Of a stretch of DNA of 64,000 nt, positions 12,401 through 27,400 are shown one piece after another. This DNA comes from Angiostrongylus vasorum. Taxonomy: Eukaryota > Nematoda > Chromadorea > Rhabditida > Metastrongylidae. A program made the translations under genes and the position numbers. The stretch spans positions 558,001 to 622,000 of the forward strand of contig JADANN010000417.1 of NCBI GenBank assembly GCA_018806985.1, read 5' to 3'. Position 1 is the stretch's first letter, and each line of letters begins with the position of its first letter. A model generated the notes under the pieces. The model made no database searches. It was given only the letters and a program-made list of their open reading frames with translations, and was not told where the DNA came from.

Positions 12401-15400
12401 GGACACACCATATCTCACTGGGTAAAATCCCGCTTGCTCACTCCCTTTACTTTGTGAAATACGACCATCTAGGAAGAAAAATCGGGTGAATTAAGCATTT
12501 TTTGGAACATCAGAATTTCATTACTATAGAATGAGGAATTTTTGCTCCGATCAATGAAGTTCACATTTCATTGGTCCAAAGATTTGTTTAAAGTTGAAAG
12601 GTGGATTTATTTTCCATCACATATGATTTGAAGTCACTTCATATTGTCCATTAAGTGAGGATAAGCGGAGAATTTTGCAGAATTCCTGGTCTTTTGTTTT
12701 AATTGTTCCCCCAGTACTTTTTTTTGGGACTATACAGTACTTGGCTTTTCCATTCAGTTGTTGTACAAAATGAAGTTAGCATCAATGAGCTGTTAGTCCA
12801 TAGTGAAGCTCTAGTTGGGACTCGTTTGTTGAATGTTTTCCAGTAAGGTCTTTTCTTTTACAGCTTTGATGAAGAAGGGAAAGAACAGTTTCATTCGTAC
12901 TTTCTTGTTTTTGTGGAAATATCGTCTTCTATGTAGCAATAGGTTTTCGTTTTATGCGTGATTACATGGATGTTTGTTGTAACAATGGAATGAGCGAATT
13001 GCAGTTATTGCTCAAGAAATTGCCACTGATTTAGCCTACCATGCATATTCAGATGGTCTCATACATACGGTGAACCGCGAGGCACACGTTCAACGTCCCT
13101 ACCCGGCCGTAGCATAATGGCACAGGTGAGTCTTCCGATCGGTGGATTAGGTTAGAATGATCGCAAAGATGCAATGTTGTTGATCAAGTTTAAAAATCAG
13201 CTAATTCCCTAAAATTTTGTCATCGATATGCTTAGTTAGCAAAGCAAAAAAAGCAGCTTTTTCATTATTCCTTATTGACCTAGTATAGCATTGGCACACT
13301 GCATTTCAAAGTGCGTGGAACTTTTCTCATGGTGGAAGTTGGTGTGTTCATCCGAATGAGGGATTTCTAGCTTATAAAACACGCTATTTGCGTTGTTCCG
13401 CTCACCGTGACTAGTAGTATGTTTTTCAGTCACTAGTTGGCTCACCGGTTTTACCCAGACACACGACAGTTCAAGATCGTCCTTCGACAGTACTTGATCG
13501 ATACCACGTGTCGCCACTCATGAATCGGTCAACTGCAGCTTTTCATAGTTTGCTATACTTCTTTATTTGCGTTTTCGAATAAATCATTCCTAGGATTTTA
13601 GACGAGCACCTTTACGACCGGCTGGACCAAGTATCAATGTCGATAGACTGAATGTAAATAGTCTCACGGGTATTCTCTTTGTACAGGTTAGAGTACACCA
13701 CATCTCTTATTCTTAACGTTTTTTTTCTCTATAAACGATTACAGCATCCTTAACATCTACAGTGACAAGCCATAATTTCATGATCTTGGAGCTATAAGTG
13801 GAAATGTATGTTGTGACTCAAAAAGAGACACTTTTTGCTGTATTTCATTCCTTTCAAGTTCCAATTATGTAGTAATTCTTACAATGCCGCTGGAGCATTA
13901 GGAATATTCAATTCATTTGCGACCTTTGCAACATTTCAGTTTCAGTGAGTTCTATCTAAGAATGTTGTACAGTATTAAGCGTGTTGCTTAGAAAAAAGCT
14001 GTTCAGCAATCTGGAAAAGGTTGACATTTGTGGCTTGTTATTGTTTGTGTGGGGGATCATATGTGCTGGTTCAATAGCTCGTAGGATCATCCAATTTTCC
14101 CCGGTTGCTGTTTTTGTGGCTCATATCTTCTATTCATCGCCATCCAGAAACAGTCCTCGTCTTTTGTTGATTTCCTACATAATCTCCGTATTCTGTGTAT
14201 CTTTCCATATTTTTGCAACATTTCGAAAGCATAATTCTGACCTTCAGCGTGGTTGTAGATGTAGACAATGCCTTGGCAGTTTTACTTATCTTTTATATCT
14301 ACTCATCCAATATTATAACTATGATTCTTAATGGCGATTAGAGAGTGAAGTTCAGTTTATTTCTCGCCAAGAAATATATTTACTTGAAGCGTGTCGACGG
14401 AAGACGAATTGCGTTTTTCAATCCACCGGTTATGAAGAGTGAATGAGAAGCTGAAGATACTTAGATACTTGGATGGCCCGTTTTCACTGTGCAGTCTTCA
14501 GCATAACTTCCATCTTTTTCGGAGTTTAGCTGATTGAGCCACTGTTGTTCTCTGGAATCTAGAATCCCGAGGTCAGCCAGTTCAAAATCTGCTCCAGGTC
14601 GTCACCATCGCAGGCAGTCGCCGCCTTTTTTGAATCAAAGGGAGATTTGCCACCATGCGACTAGTTTAATACCAGGTCGGTGGTGGATCCTGGTATTGGT
14701 TTACTCTCAGCTGGACTTCCTGATGGAAACGCCGGGTTCGTTATCAGCTTGGGAGACCCTACTGAGGGGGGTGAATCGCAATACTATCCACCGCAGCTCG
14801 ACAAGCAGGAAAACGTCCCAACCACGATGAGGCGATAAACCGCTGGGAGGAAAGCTGAAGAAACTGAAGAGAATGAAGAATCTCTTGTGTATCGCGTCAA
14901 GTAGTTTGAAGAAAGTGAATCGGTGGTGGAGGGATAACGGTGATGATAAGTTCACCAGAAGGTGGGAATAAAACTTGGGCCCTCGATGATGCCATTTAAA
15001 GAGCATCTGCTCCTGCTTGGTTGGACGAGAGTGACAAGTTGTTGTAGCACTTATTTATGACCGATGTGTAGGATCTGGTTGTAAAAGAGACAAACTTAGA
15101 CAAAAGAAGGACAAGTCTTTTAAGCCGGCAACTTATTAAAAGCGTGAAGAGAATCATAGCTAAAAAACCTATCTGCCTTCCGATGGAAATTGTTAGACAC
15201 TCAAAGTTGAGGAATTTTTGGAGTTTGAGTGTTTTATATGCTGGTAGTCCTGTTTACTCCAACATAATAACAAGAGAAAGATTTGAAAAGCTCATTGACA
15301 TTTAGCAGACAATGTAACCTATGATTGAAGGAGACAGACTGTACAAGGTCTGTCTACTTGATTAGCTTCTGACCATAGATTCCAAAAAAATATAGTGGCC

Positions 15401-18400
15401 TAACAAAGACGTGTGTATTGACAGACATGGCTCGTGAAAATCTGTTCTCTACACTTAATAATCTGTAAAGAGAGGTAAGCCGCGTTCTGTAACTATCTAG
15501 CGCATGTGAGACATAAACAAGGGGTAAATCGTTTGCTTTGGTACATTCAGGACGAACAGGAAAGAAACTACCGAAGAAAGTCATGACGCTTGAGTATACA
15601 AGGCGAAAGTTGAGTTCAGCAGTCTACGAGCGGTATAATGGTGGTGAAATGAACGTGTATGAAAAATGAGCAATAATATCATTTCCACGGTTCATGACAC
15701 GATTATTTGAGCCAACTTACTGAGATCGCAAATTGTCGAAGGCTACAACTAGGCAAAAGATTTCGGGGAACACAAGCGACCAGGCGTCATTTGTTGTTTG
15801 TCAAGGAGGCTGGCAAGTACCATCGTTTTCCTGCTCCATAGTGCAGACACATATGCCTTTTTTCTTTTGCAAAGTCTTAGTATGCACTAGGCATTGTGAA
15901 GAAATCAGGGAGAATGTTTCTAAGGTTCAAATACGTATAAGCTTTTTATTAAATTTATAGCGCTCTTAAAGGGGAAATAAGCTTTGTCCTTGGAGAGATG
16001 TCAAGAGATCGGAGATATCATATACGGCTATACAAGGAAGTAATAAAATATTATTATTCCCCATCTGTTTCGATACTTGTCTAACGGACTAGAACTAAGT
16101 GTGGACAGCATTTCAAATATTCTTCTTTAGGTGGTTGGCAATAGAACTTGTTTTGGATTCAATTACATGCATACAGACGCTATACGTCAGTCCATCTCGG
16201 CGGAGGGGGTTTCCGTTCCTTATATCAGTGTTTGTCAAAGGGCAAGTATATGATCATTTTTGCTCGGCTTTATACCCATATCCTTCCCCTTGGAACACTT
16301 TGCGTAGAATCACAACGAAACGATTCAATATCCCTCTTGTGAGATAGATTCGTGGTCTCAAAGAGTGGAGTAGATGTTGTATCTATCTATACATTGATTT
16401 ATTCACTTCAACTTTAGTCGTACCAACAATCTGTGATCAACCTTTATCGAGTTTTGTTAAGGTATTGGAAGGTCGTGGGTTAAAATTTTCGGAAAAGCAG
16501 AAGGCAGTTACCGCAGAGATGTATTGTGTATTGGAAGTTGATGAACAACATCGGTGAGTGAAGTCATTTACAATGTTAATCTTTTATTAAGTCCCTTTAT
16601 TATGAATTTATTCGAGCAATTGCTTGCTTTATGACAGGAATATGTCAGCGTAAAAGTGAGAGTGTTAAAAAATCAGCGTTGCAAACTTTTTATTTGAGCG
16701 CACGAACAGGAGTCTCAACTGCCGAACAGCGATTTCGATGGCGTGAGACGTTTCATATAGACGTATTCGACGCTACTGTTGCACACTTTTTTATCTACTC
16801 ATGGCATCCTCAATTCAGGTTTGTAGTAATGAAAATCGCATTCTGCAAAGATTTCCTGAATTAGATGCGCGAATGCCTAAAATCTTACATTAAATGTTCC
16901 TCTTTTCAACCCTTTATTTTCTTGGTCTTACCTGCTGCATCATTTGCTTCGGGACCAGCTTTCATTCTTAACTGAATGCCATCGAAGTGAACCTTGGTCA
17001 TATTCTGAAAGGAAAGCCAATGTAACTTTTATCCCTCTACCAATACATTTATGGGAGCGTTTTTCACCCTTAATCTTGAGGTCCACGGATCTTCCTCATA
17101 TGAGGGATCTCGATAGCCGGTTAGTCGCGAGACTATGTGGCGCGTCCCCAGGTGGCATGTAGGGGGTTAATCACGAGCAAAAGCGACCTTTGCTTCCCTG
17201 AGAAGCAAGTGGATCCAGAGGATGGATTCCCTCTTTCTGCTTTTCCGATTTGGCACATGCTTTCTGTATTTGCTAGGCGTATTCATGCACACGTGTGTGG
17301 GTGCGTTCTCGCTTGTGCGGATTGTATTCTACGAGTCAATTCGGCCAAAACCCTGCAGTCAAGTGACAGGGAAGTATATGGGAGGCGGTTAGGGAGTCGC
17401 CTACAACAAATAAGCTCCATGTCCACTCTGGGAGAGCCTGGCAAGCTAGCTACCCGTGAGTGTACCCAGCCCCCACGTTCAGAGCCCAGCAAGCTATATG
17501 TGGGTATCAAAAATGCTAAGCACAGTAAAAAAAACGGGCCTCATTCCCCTGACCCCGAAAGAGCCCCCCAATTTCGCAGCGTTGGGTAGGACGAGTACGG
17601 AGAGGCTGCTAAAATCTCAGGGCCAATGGAAGCTGCCTGGATCACGAAGAACTATGGTGACGATCTGTACCTACAATGCACGTACACTTGCATCCGAGTC
17701 CTCGATAGAAGACTTGCTCATGCAAGCAAGAAGGATGAGGTACGACATCATCGGGCTGGCCGAGACGAGACGACGCCACCCATTCAACGCCGTCTATGAC
17801 ACCGGCGAAGAACTGTTTCTCGGGACATGCGACAGTAGAGGAGTCGGCGGCGTCGGCGTTCTCGTTAACACGAGTTTGTCCATGAACATTGCTTCATTCG
17901 AACAATTAACAACTCTTAAACTTTACAATTACAATGTTGTGGATCAATTCCGGCTTTGACAATCTTTGTCGTTTACGCGCCGACATCGAACTATGACGAA
18001 AAAGAAGTCGAAGCGTTCTATATAGACTTACAGAAGTTCTACAGAAGCCCCACCCTCAACGCTAGACGTGGGAGTCTCCCACTGGAGAGTACCATAACGA
18101 AATAGACCACATCATAGTAAACAGGTTTTGCCTAACCGATTTCGCTGTTGTCCCAAAATTCTACACGGAATCAGATCACCGCCTCCTTAGTGCAAGACTG
18201 TATTTCTTGCGGAAAGGAGAAAAAAGCCGCTAAATTGAAAAAACCGAAGTCTCAGAACCACCACAAACTGCGACTTATTCAATTCATTAGCCGGCTGTTG
18301 GGAAGATGCTGTTGTCGATAACATCGACGAGGAATACGATCGGCTCAATAAACATCTCCTTATTAGCGCTATGAAAGCTAGGGAGTTCGAAAGTCACCAA

Positions 18401-21400
18401 GAGACGTCTGTCTCCAGAAACACTCGAGCTGATACGTCAGCGTGGAATCGCACGAGCAACAGGCAACCTCGAACTGACGTCCAAACTTGCAAAACAATGC
18501 AGACGGGCGATAAAAAGAAGATGTTAAAGAGAGAAGAGTAGCAGTAATGGTCAAAGCTGCAGAGGCTGGGAAAAGCATTAGCAAAGCCCACCGGAGCTTC
18601 GCCATTTACAAGACTAAGATGATTGCATTCCGACGTCCACACGGAACAGTAACAACGTTCAGAAAGCCAGTAGAGAAAGTCATTCACGAATACTACTGAG
18701 ATCTCTTCAATTGCCACATCCACCTTCCGTCATGTGAAATGAAGGAGGATGGACATGTTGTACCACCGGTTCTCCCTTTTGAAATCCGACATGCCATTTC
18801 GTCGGTGAAAAATCGAACAGCACCAGATCCGGATAGGATAAGATCAGAACACCTGAAGAACCTTCCGTCAGTCCTCGTTGACACACTGGCTCGGCTCTTC
18901 ATAAGTTACCTGTCTGAATGCAAGGTCCCTACTCAGTGGAAGACCAGCAGGACCGTGTTATTGTTCAAGAACGGTAACCTACACGATATCAGCAACTATC
19001 GTCCAGTCTGCCTGCTGTCTTTCGTCTACAAACTTTTCACTCCGGTCATTCTATACAGGTTTGACAGAACACTGGACGAAGGACAGCCATGTGAGCAAGC
19101 AGGGTTTCGAAAAGGATTTAGTACGATGGATCACATCCACACGATACCAAGACTCATTGAAGTATCGCGAGAGTACAAAAGACCGCTCTGTCTCACTCTC
19201 ATCGATTTAAAGAAGGCCTTTGACGCAATTCAGAGAGAAGCAGTCATGGAAACCCTTGATAGGAGGACTCCCTACTCAGTACATAAGGGATTCTTCGTGA
19301 GCTGTACAAAAATTTCACAACCAAGATATCACCATTCTACAACGACAATAACATTGACGTCAAAAGAGGGGGATAGGCAAGGCGATACCATCTCGCCAAA
19401 ATTATCTACCAGCACCGTCCAGAACGTCATGCGAACATTAGAAAGAGATAATATGAGAGTGGAAATCGATGGTCGGCAGTTACACCATCTTCGCTTTGCT
19501 GATGACATCGTCCTTATAACACCAAGCATTAGCCAAGCGGAACGAATGGTTGCCAACTTTGATAACGCCTGTGAAAAGATTGGTCTTCGACTAAATCTCA
19601 CAAAAACGGTCTTCATGAAGAACGGATTGGTTTCGTATACCCCATTCACGCTCAACGAAACGAATATCTCCGAATGCTCCAGTTGTGTCTATCTAAGTCG
19701 GGAAATCAATATGATGAATGACTTAGCTCCAGAACTGAGCAGAAGGAAACAAGCGGCTTGGGAAGCTTTCAAGAAGGATTAGCTGTTCTTCGGAATACGG
19801 CTTGCATATCGAAATTTGCTGCACATCGCAGTTCAACACCGTGGAACACTTCCTTGCCACTGTGAGGCGTATACTTTGGATAAGATTTCCAGTTTGAAAT
19901 TTACGATATCTAAAGTGTTTAGGTGTAGAAGTGTAATTTTTTTAAACTGTCGGTATAAGGTGTTTCCTTGATTTCTCTAAATCAGAAAAATTATCCTCTG
20001 ATTTTACCAGAATATTTCCAAATGTCATAATTATTTATTGCGTTTTGAATTGATTTAGATCTTTTAAATGGCACTGAAATCGGCACGAATGTGAATTGCT
20101 CTATACATGTACGTTGCAGGCATAAGCTGTGCCATAAGGGCTCACTAAAGCTGTTGGAAGCGTTCATAGTTGATCAGCTTAATGGCGATCGAATGTTTGC
20201 TTTGAATTTGGAGCCACGTGGTCAATTGATTGTTCGAATTGGTTTCCATGATATGCAAGCCGTATTCCGAAGAACAGTTAATCCACGAATGGACGGGTAC
20301 ATTCTTTTTCTTTTAATTTCTTAAGTTCTATTTCATTTCAGTCTTTCCTACGGCGGTCTTTAATTAAATGCGAAAAAGTGTTAAACTATAGGCTCAAGTC
20401 TGTTTTAGTGACCGGTGATAGCTCATCGGAGGTTGTGGTTAGATACAGCACTTTGTTCATTCTCTTCCAGGAAGCAAAATAATGGCGTCAAATGTGTTTT
20501 TAATCCATCAGTAGGAATGAATTATTGCAATTTTCACGCTTAAGCGACGACGTGACCTCTAAAGAAGTCATACGATACGGAAATAATGGCTGCTTTTTGC
20601 TTTAAATCATATCTGTGCTCGAAGCAAATCTTGTTAGTTGTAATAAAAGCCACTGGAATTAACAAACGATTATCTGCAAGTCAAAAGTCCTCTTGTTTTG
20701 CCATGACGAAATTCTAATTTTCTGCGGACATGGAAATATATTTGTTCCATCTTTACTACTCCAGGGTTGATATTCCGCGTTTGAAAACAAGCGAGCAATT
20801 GCGATTTCGTCCAGAATGACCTGCCGGGTTCTTCAGTGTAGCACTTATCCTTGCAGCTCCAGTTCTTTCGAAATTTGGAAAGACATGCGACTAAAGCGAT
20901 AAAGCGAAGTCCCTTCTATAAATCTGCACAGACAATTTTCAACTCCTGAAATACTCTAGCAATCAAGAAACTGCCGCTTTAATAAGAAAATATTAGCTTT
21001 TTGCGAAAGGTTTAAAACGATGAAACTACTAAATTTTTTTAGGAAATCCACGAGAGTGGTAGTTGTTTATCGATCCCAAGTGATTTCTCTGTCGAGTTTT
21101 TCCTTCTTTCGTTGAATTCTGTTTTTTTGTGCAAGTGTTTTACATGGTATTATATGATTACTTCCATAATTCTATAATGTTTTAATAGTTGGAATCTAAT
21201 TTACGAGGTGCTGGGATTCACGGAGTGTGGTGCATATGACGGGTAATGAAATAGTGAAGTGATAATACTAAATATTTATCAGCATAATGGATGTCGGAAA
21301 AAGCGACAGTATAGCAAAGACTTGTTGAGCCGAGAATTTGGAGAAATGTAATCTTGGCGATATTCTGGTATTGGATTGGTTGGATTTCAATGAAAAGTTT

Positions 21401-24400
21401 GCTTGTCATGGTCTATCTAGCGGACAATACATGCCTCAACAATTCATAACGTCTTCAAAGTCGCGCATAAAGCTTATCGATTTCAATTATTCATCTCTAA
21501 AATACGTACTTATCGTTTATCCAATCCAAGCATTTGCATCATGAGGCTGTCGCACAGCACTTTTCTTTTAAGAGTTTTTGGTGTGCCTCTGGGTCGTCTG
21601 CTTTCTCGAGAAATGCGAGAGACTCCAATCGCATTCACCCGTCTGATTCAGGAGGTGGAAAGGCGTGGTGTTGACTATAATGGATTATATGTTTGTAAGT
21701 CCATAATTTATCTAATCAATTATTTAGTGTTCTTATTGTTATAGTTAGGTGCTATAGTTTTATTCCTTTTCGTTTGCATTGAGACTAACAGGTCGGTCTA
21801 ACCTAGGTTAGGCAATGTTTTCTAACCAAATTTTCTCATAAAAACGGTTATAATGCATATAACATAGTCTGGACGGTCTCAGTCCCTACTGAGCACTTAA
21901 ATTTGCGCTTATGCTTTAATGTAATTGCAGTATGTGGGTCAGTTGAGAAAAAACGAGTTCTACGCGACGAACTGGAGGCAAATCCTCTGGGATGTGAATT
22001 AAATACGGACAGTGTTCCTGATACAAACGTCCTTGCTTGCCTTATCAAGGTCTGCTTATAAAGTTATAGTAGATAGCAAGATTATTTGAAATTCATATAG
22101 GCGATTATTCCTATAGGACCACATTAACACATAACGGAGTGTGCATTGAGGTCGATACATGATGTGCAGAAATAAAATTTTTTTTAGTGCTTTGTAGATT
22201 CTCATCCAAAATAATTTTAGAACCGAATTAATACTTTACAATGTGCATGCTTTTGAGGTTATAGAGGAAAACTTCTGTTACGTCCTAAGCTACCCAGTTA
22301 CTCTAGTTATGGGAAATTTATCGGTAGTTGTTAAAAAAAATCAGCTTGATCCGTTATGTTTTAAACTTTAAAGTTTTGCTGAATATAATGTTACATTTAT
22401 TAATCAGGTAAGTTCGAATGTTCTCCAGGATTTTCTTCGTGAACTCCCTGAGCCATTGATTCCTCCGCAAATTTACGCAATGTTAGTTGATGCCGGTGCC
22501 GTAACACTGCCAAATGACATCCATGGAAATCGCCAACTTGTATTGCGCATTGTCGACTGCCTAGCTTTGCCAAATAGGGTATGTTTTTTATACTTTTTAA
22601 GAAGTTTTCAGAAAAAGGAGCTTAAGAAACACTTTTTTATCATAATGTTTATATTTCCTGCGTAGCGGAAATATCCGGGAAGCAAGTGTCCTTTTTTCTA
22701 CCTGTTCTAGCTCTCTTACCTATACTAGCGCTTCTTTTTTTTCCAGACTTCAGCGTAAATATTTTGCTTCTTATAGTGACTGCGAAAGAATTTTTGTAGC
22801 GATGGGGCACTGAATCACGTGCACCCACGTATTTTTCAGTATTTATATATCTTGACAAGGAACCTCAACTCTTGGACTAGTTTCTCCTGTTATGATTACT
22901 AATAATTGGTATCAACACCTCTAGTTTCAAATATAATGGACGCCTTCTAGAACACGCTGCTGCTCGTTATGGACCACCTCGCTACCGTACTGTCATCTTC
23001 ACCTCACAACGGCTTAACACTATCTCGTCTCACGACTGTATGTGCTTATATAAATCTAAAAGTTAATAGGCTTTTTTTCAATAAATAAGCGATAAGACAC
23101 GTTTTTTTCAATAAATAAGGGATAAGATATCTCGGCTTTATGATTCAAGGTAAAAATTCAAATTATGTACGATTTTTCTAGATGTCTTAATCCTTCCACG
23201 TTTCTTAAATATAATAGTATTTAATTGGGCAGCCCGATGATTGGGTAACGAACGATCCCTATCTTTGGATCCTTCATATTTACCAGTAACTAAATTGGTT
23301 TGACCTTTTCGTCATCCTCAATCGGTCGATTAACCAGTCGTAGAATTTGCTGCCGTCACCGGAATCTCTGTAGTTGCGGGAGAGTCTATATCATAAGGCA
23401 AGATATTCCTCGTATCTACAAGGGCCAGAATTTGTTCAGAATAACGACCTGAGAACATCCTAACCCAGTTATGTCGGATTTCCAGGAAGAAATACCTCCG
23501 ACCAGTGCTCAGCGTGTTAATGAGAGAAGATACCATATCTTCACGCTAAAGTAGCGAAGGCACAGAATGCCTGCTATTGACCGTAGATGACGGTTGTAAG
23601 CTAACAAAACGAATTGGAAAAAGAGCTGGGATCTGTGGGGGTAGGGGGCAACAGGCCATTACGGGTCATATAAACAAGTCTGGGTAAGCAATATATTTAG
23701 TTTTTACGCATTTTGTACTCTTACGACGGTTGGGCATGGGTGAAATCCATTTTCTGCATGGTGACGTGTGCTACCATCATTTCGTCACCCATAACTTGTT
23801 TCCAGCATCCTGTCAATTTGAGTTACAAACACGCCTCCCTACTTTTTATTCAGGTGGTATCTCCTCAGGTCGATGAATCCTCGTTGTGTTTCGTCAATCT
23901 TGCTCATAGCCTTACTTACTAGCGTATGTGTGTTTCATGCCAAGGGTATAATTTTCTAGGCCGCGAATATGAAAAAATTTTTTGCTGAAGACTAGGTCTG
24001 GGAACTGCTGGTCACTATTCGCTAAGTCATTATTAATTAAGAGATCATCGCTATAATACTAAATGAACAGTATGTAGAATTCTTTATCTGGCTGAATTTT
24101 TAGTGTTGAGGTAGCCGTATCCAGATATCATCAGCACATTCAGTAGTCTACCACTCTTGATCAGTGCAATGTTTTACACTTTGATACTGACTTTTTATCA
24201 TGTTTACATCATTGTTAGTAATAAATTACAAAGAAGCCTCCCAACGGTTTACCGCCTTATCGTGGCTGAGAGGTATTCCTGGGCGTTGGTCTGCGAGGGG
24301 CGAGATACAGCGGGGGAATTCATTCCCTAGCAGGGTCTCCCAAGCTGAAAAGAAGTCCGGCGTTTCCATGACGAAGCTTAACTAAGAGTAAAGCAATACC

Positions 24401-27400
24401 AGGGTGCAGCACCGTCCTGGTATCAAAGTCGCATGGTGGCAAATCTCCCTCTGGTCCACAAGGGCTGCGACTACTTGTGGTGGTGAAGACCTGCGGCAGA
24501 CTTTGGGCAGGCTGTGCACGGGCCTCCAATTAACCACGATGGCTTAGCCAGCAAATCTCCGAAAAAATGGAGATTATGCTGGGGGCCCACACAACCAGCG
24601 AGGACGGGCCATTCAAGTATCAAGTATCAAGTAAATTACAAAGAAGTCCCTGTTGTACATTACCGTTTGATATCCGAGATCGTATCTGTACAGTGGTCCA
24701 GTGTATTGGGAACGTTTTTTCTCAAAAAGGCAACAGGACATGTTGCTGTGTTTATGCCTTACCCCTCACGGTTCACTTCCGTGTTAACAACTTGCCTACT
24801 GTCAGTAGCGCTCGCTTACAGAGCCTAATGCATAATTAAATGTATTTACTTCCTTCATATCCTCTTATAAAACTCCTGTATCATAGTTTTTTTATATATG
24901 TTAGGGTGGTCTTGTGCCTCTTATACGTAAATGAACTAAAATAAAAAATGGTGATATCAGAAGTGAAACAATAAATAAATAGTATTTTCGTTATCGCGCA
25001 GGTCTTTGCACCGCTACTACTGTGTTGTATCGAAACGTCATCGGTTAAAGGACTGAAGACATTGGATGTGCCACAAGCAGCTGCTACCTTATCACTCTTG
25101 CTTCAAATATGGCCATCTAGAGTCAGTGAGTTCTCATAACTTTCTCTAGTGTGTACCTGTTAATCATTTCCTATAAGTGCTTTTTTTATTTTTTTATTAA
25201 GTAGTAACAAACAGAAGGAAACTATGTTCGCAACATTGATGAAACCGTGCTGTATATTATAACGGTGGCCTTTCTAAACATACAAATGATGAAAAGGATA
25301 AAGCATTCGGTGTTGATAAATCCCTGAGGGATGCGCCATGCATTCGACTTCATTAACTATCGTTTGGAGATGACTGAATGCATATCTAGCCTTCACAATG
25401 ATTCGCCGTCGCCCTACCAATCTATCGAGCCAGTGCTGCTCTCCTCCCAGACAAGTCTGGTACCAATTTGCTGACCTCCGGAGGGATGGAATCGATCCCT
25501 GTATTTATTGCAGGACGCCTTCGACCACTGCGCCACACGCGCCCAAAATATAACATATGTAATGTGGTGATGTACAGGGATGATCGTATGGTTAGAGAGG
25601 GGTTAACTTTTTCTATAAAATCCAATAAAAGATAGTTAATTACATTGTTGCTTGTAAGCTGCAATATTATCACGGTTTCTCCTTTAGTGATAATCTACAA
25701 AACTGCCTCTACGATACACACAAATTGAAGTTTTACTAACACGAGAAAGCCTATCGAAAACACATCCGCTGTCAATAGGTATCTCATTTTCTGCTACTGT
25801 TTCGACAGTCTTTCACTGGTGATCCTTCCATCTAGATACCGTAGGTTCAATCAAAGTTTGATAACCCAGTGTCAGAAGTACGACAACCTTTCATCACTTA
25901 TAATAGATCTTTCTTGGACAAATTTCCCGCATCGCTACCTGTGAAGAGCATATTTTTGAAGTGAAAGTCTAATATATATGTAACTGTTCCCAATAAACCA
26001 CTATATTCTTAATGCGCTGGAATCAGATTGTTAATACGACGTTTATTAGATAATTTTAGACCTTTCTGCAAATTTTGCTCTTTCACGATCTTGAGGGATA
26101 ATATCGTTTCATGTTTTTTAGAGTAGAGATTTCTAGGATGCCACAGCAAAGTCCGAAACCCAACATCTTGTATTACACAAAAAAGGTTCTAATATCTACT
26201 GCGTGCATCATAGCTTAGTCTTTCTTTTTTGTGGAGCACGAAAGTGCCGTTTCCGCTAGCCGTGGTATCCAAAATAAGATGCATTGTGTGACCATAAAAT
26301 CAAAAGTTACCGTTTTATTGTCCCTTCATCAATAACAATAAAGTTGTTGGTTAATTTATGAACTTTGAATGAAGATTTGGCATGTTATATGGTCTTCGCT
26401 CGGTATAATAATGACCAGTGCGTACTTTTTTCATTTCTGCCTATTATTGTTCTTTCCATGGCAAGATGTTATGTGAAATACAACCACAATGATGCTGACA
26501 TATTTGCAAAACTCAAACCCTAGGCTAGATTCGAACTAGCAATTACCCTTTCGTGGATTCACATATTCCCTACTGTACCACTGAGACCCTCGGTTTGCCT
26601 TTCTGTCAACCAGTTTTTTTACCCTAATGGTAATGGCAGGGATCATTGCCACTAAAGTTGTTGGTGTCATCTTTCACAAACCTGAACATGTTAGTTAAAA
26701 AACAGCAAACCTCCCTCCGTTCCATGGCTGGCGATCGTCTGTGGTGGAGCTGTGTGCACCTTAGCTGCTTTAACAGGATTCTAATAGAAAATCACACTCG
26801 ATTTGCATCTGAACATGTCAATTAGAATAGAAGACGAAGGGTTCTCAGGCAACAGCAAAACACACATGCGGATCTGACCACTATCTATGGTTGACGGTTC
26901 CAAGACAACTAGTACGAATGCGAAAGTGCAGGGGTCCGCACCACATGGAAGATGAGATATTCAAATTTTTTTGGTGTAGAAATCACTGAATATTCAATTC
27001 TAGATAGAAAAGAGTTGTGATCTAATATCGGTTTTTTTTGAAAAAGAAGCAAAACTCATTGTGAAACTTACAACTAATATTGGTATGGAGGTGGAAAACA
27101 ACTTGAGATTTCTCCCTTATCATTCTTACCAAAGACTGTTCCACGCTAGGTTCTAGAGTGCTTTTATGGGTACTCTTGCAAACGAGTAGCAACATCATCC
27201 TGTTGTTCAAAAGACATAAGTCGCACCAAAATTCGCTTATGTGGCAATTAGGACGTTATGTAGACTCTCTTGACGATTCTTCGCTTTGCTATGAACCACC
27301 ATCGTAGTCCTACGCCCACAATTCTGTGACGAAATAGATTAAAAATCCCCATAATTTTAATGGTGATTCATCCCACGTTATGGTTTTACACCTCATCGAA

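Noticed and set aside
12979..13114. Alternative frame reading [18 protein letters not shown]..
   Set aside because: It ends in a stop before the strong donor at 13126. The frame ending GRSIMAQ reaches that donor in phase 0 and joins the next confirmed exon.
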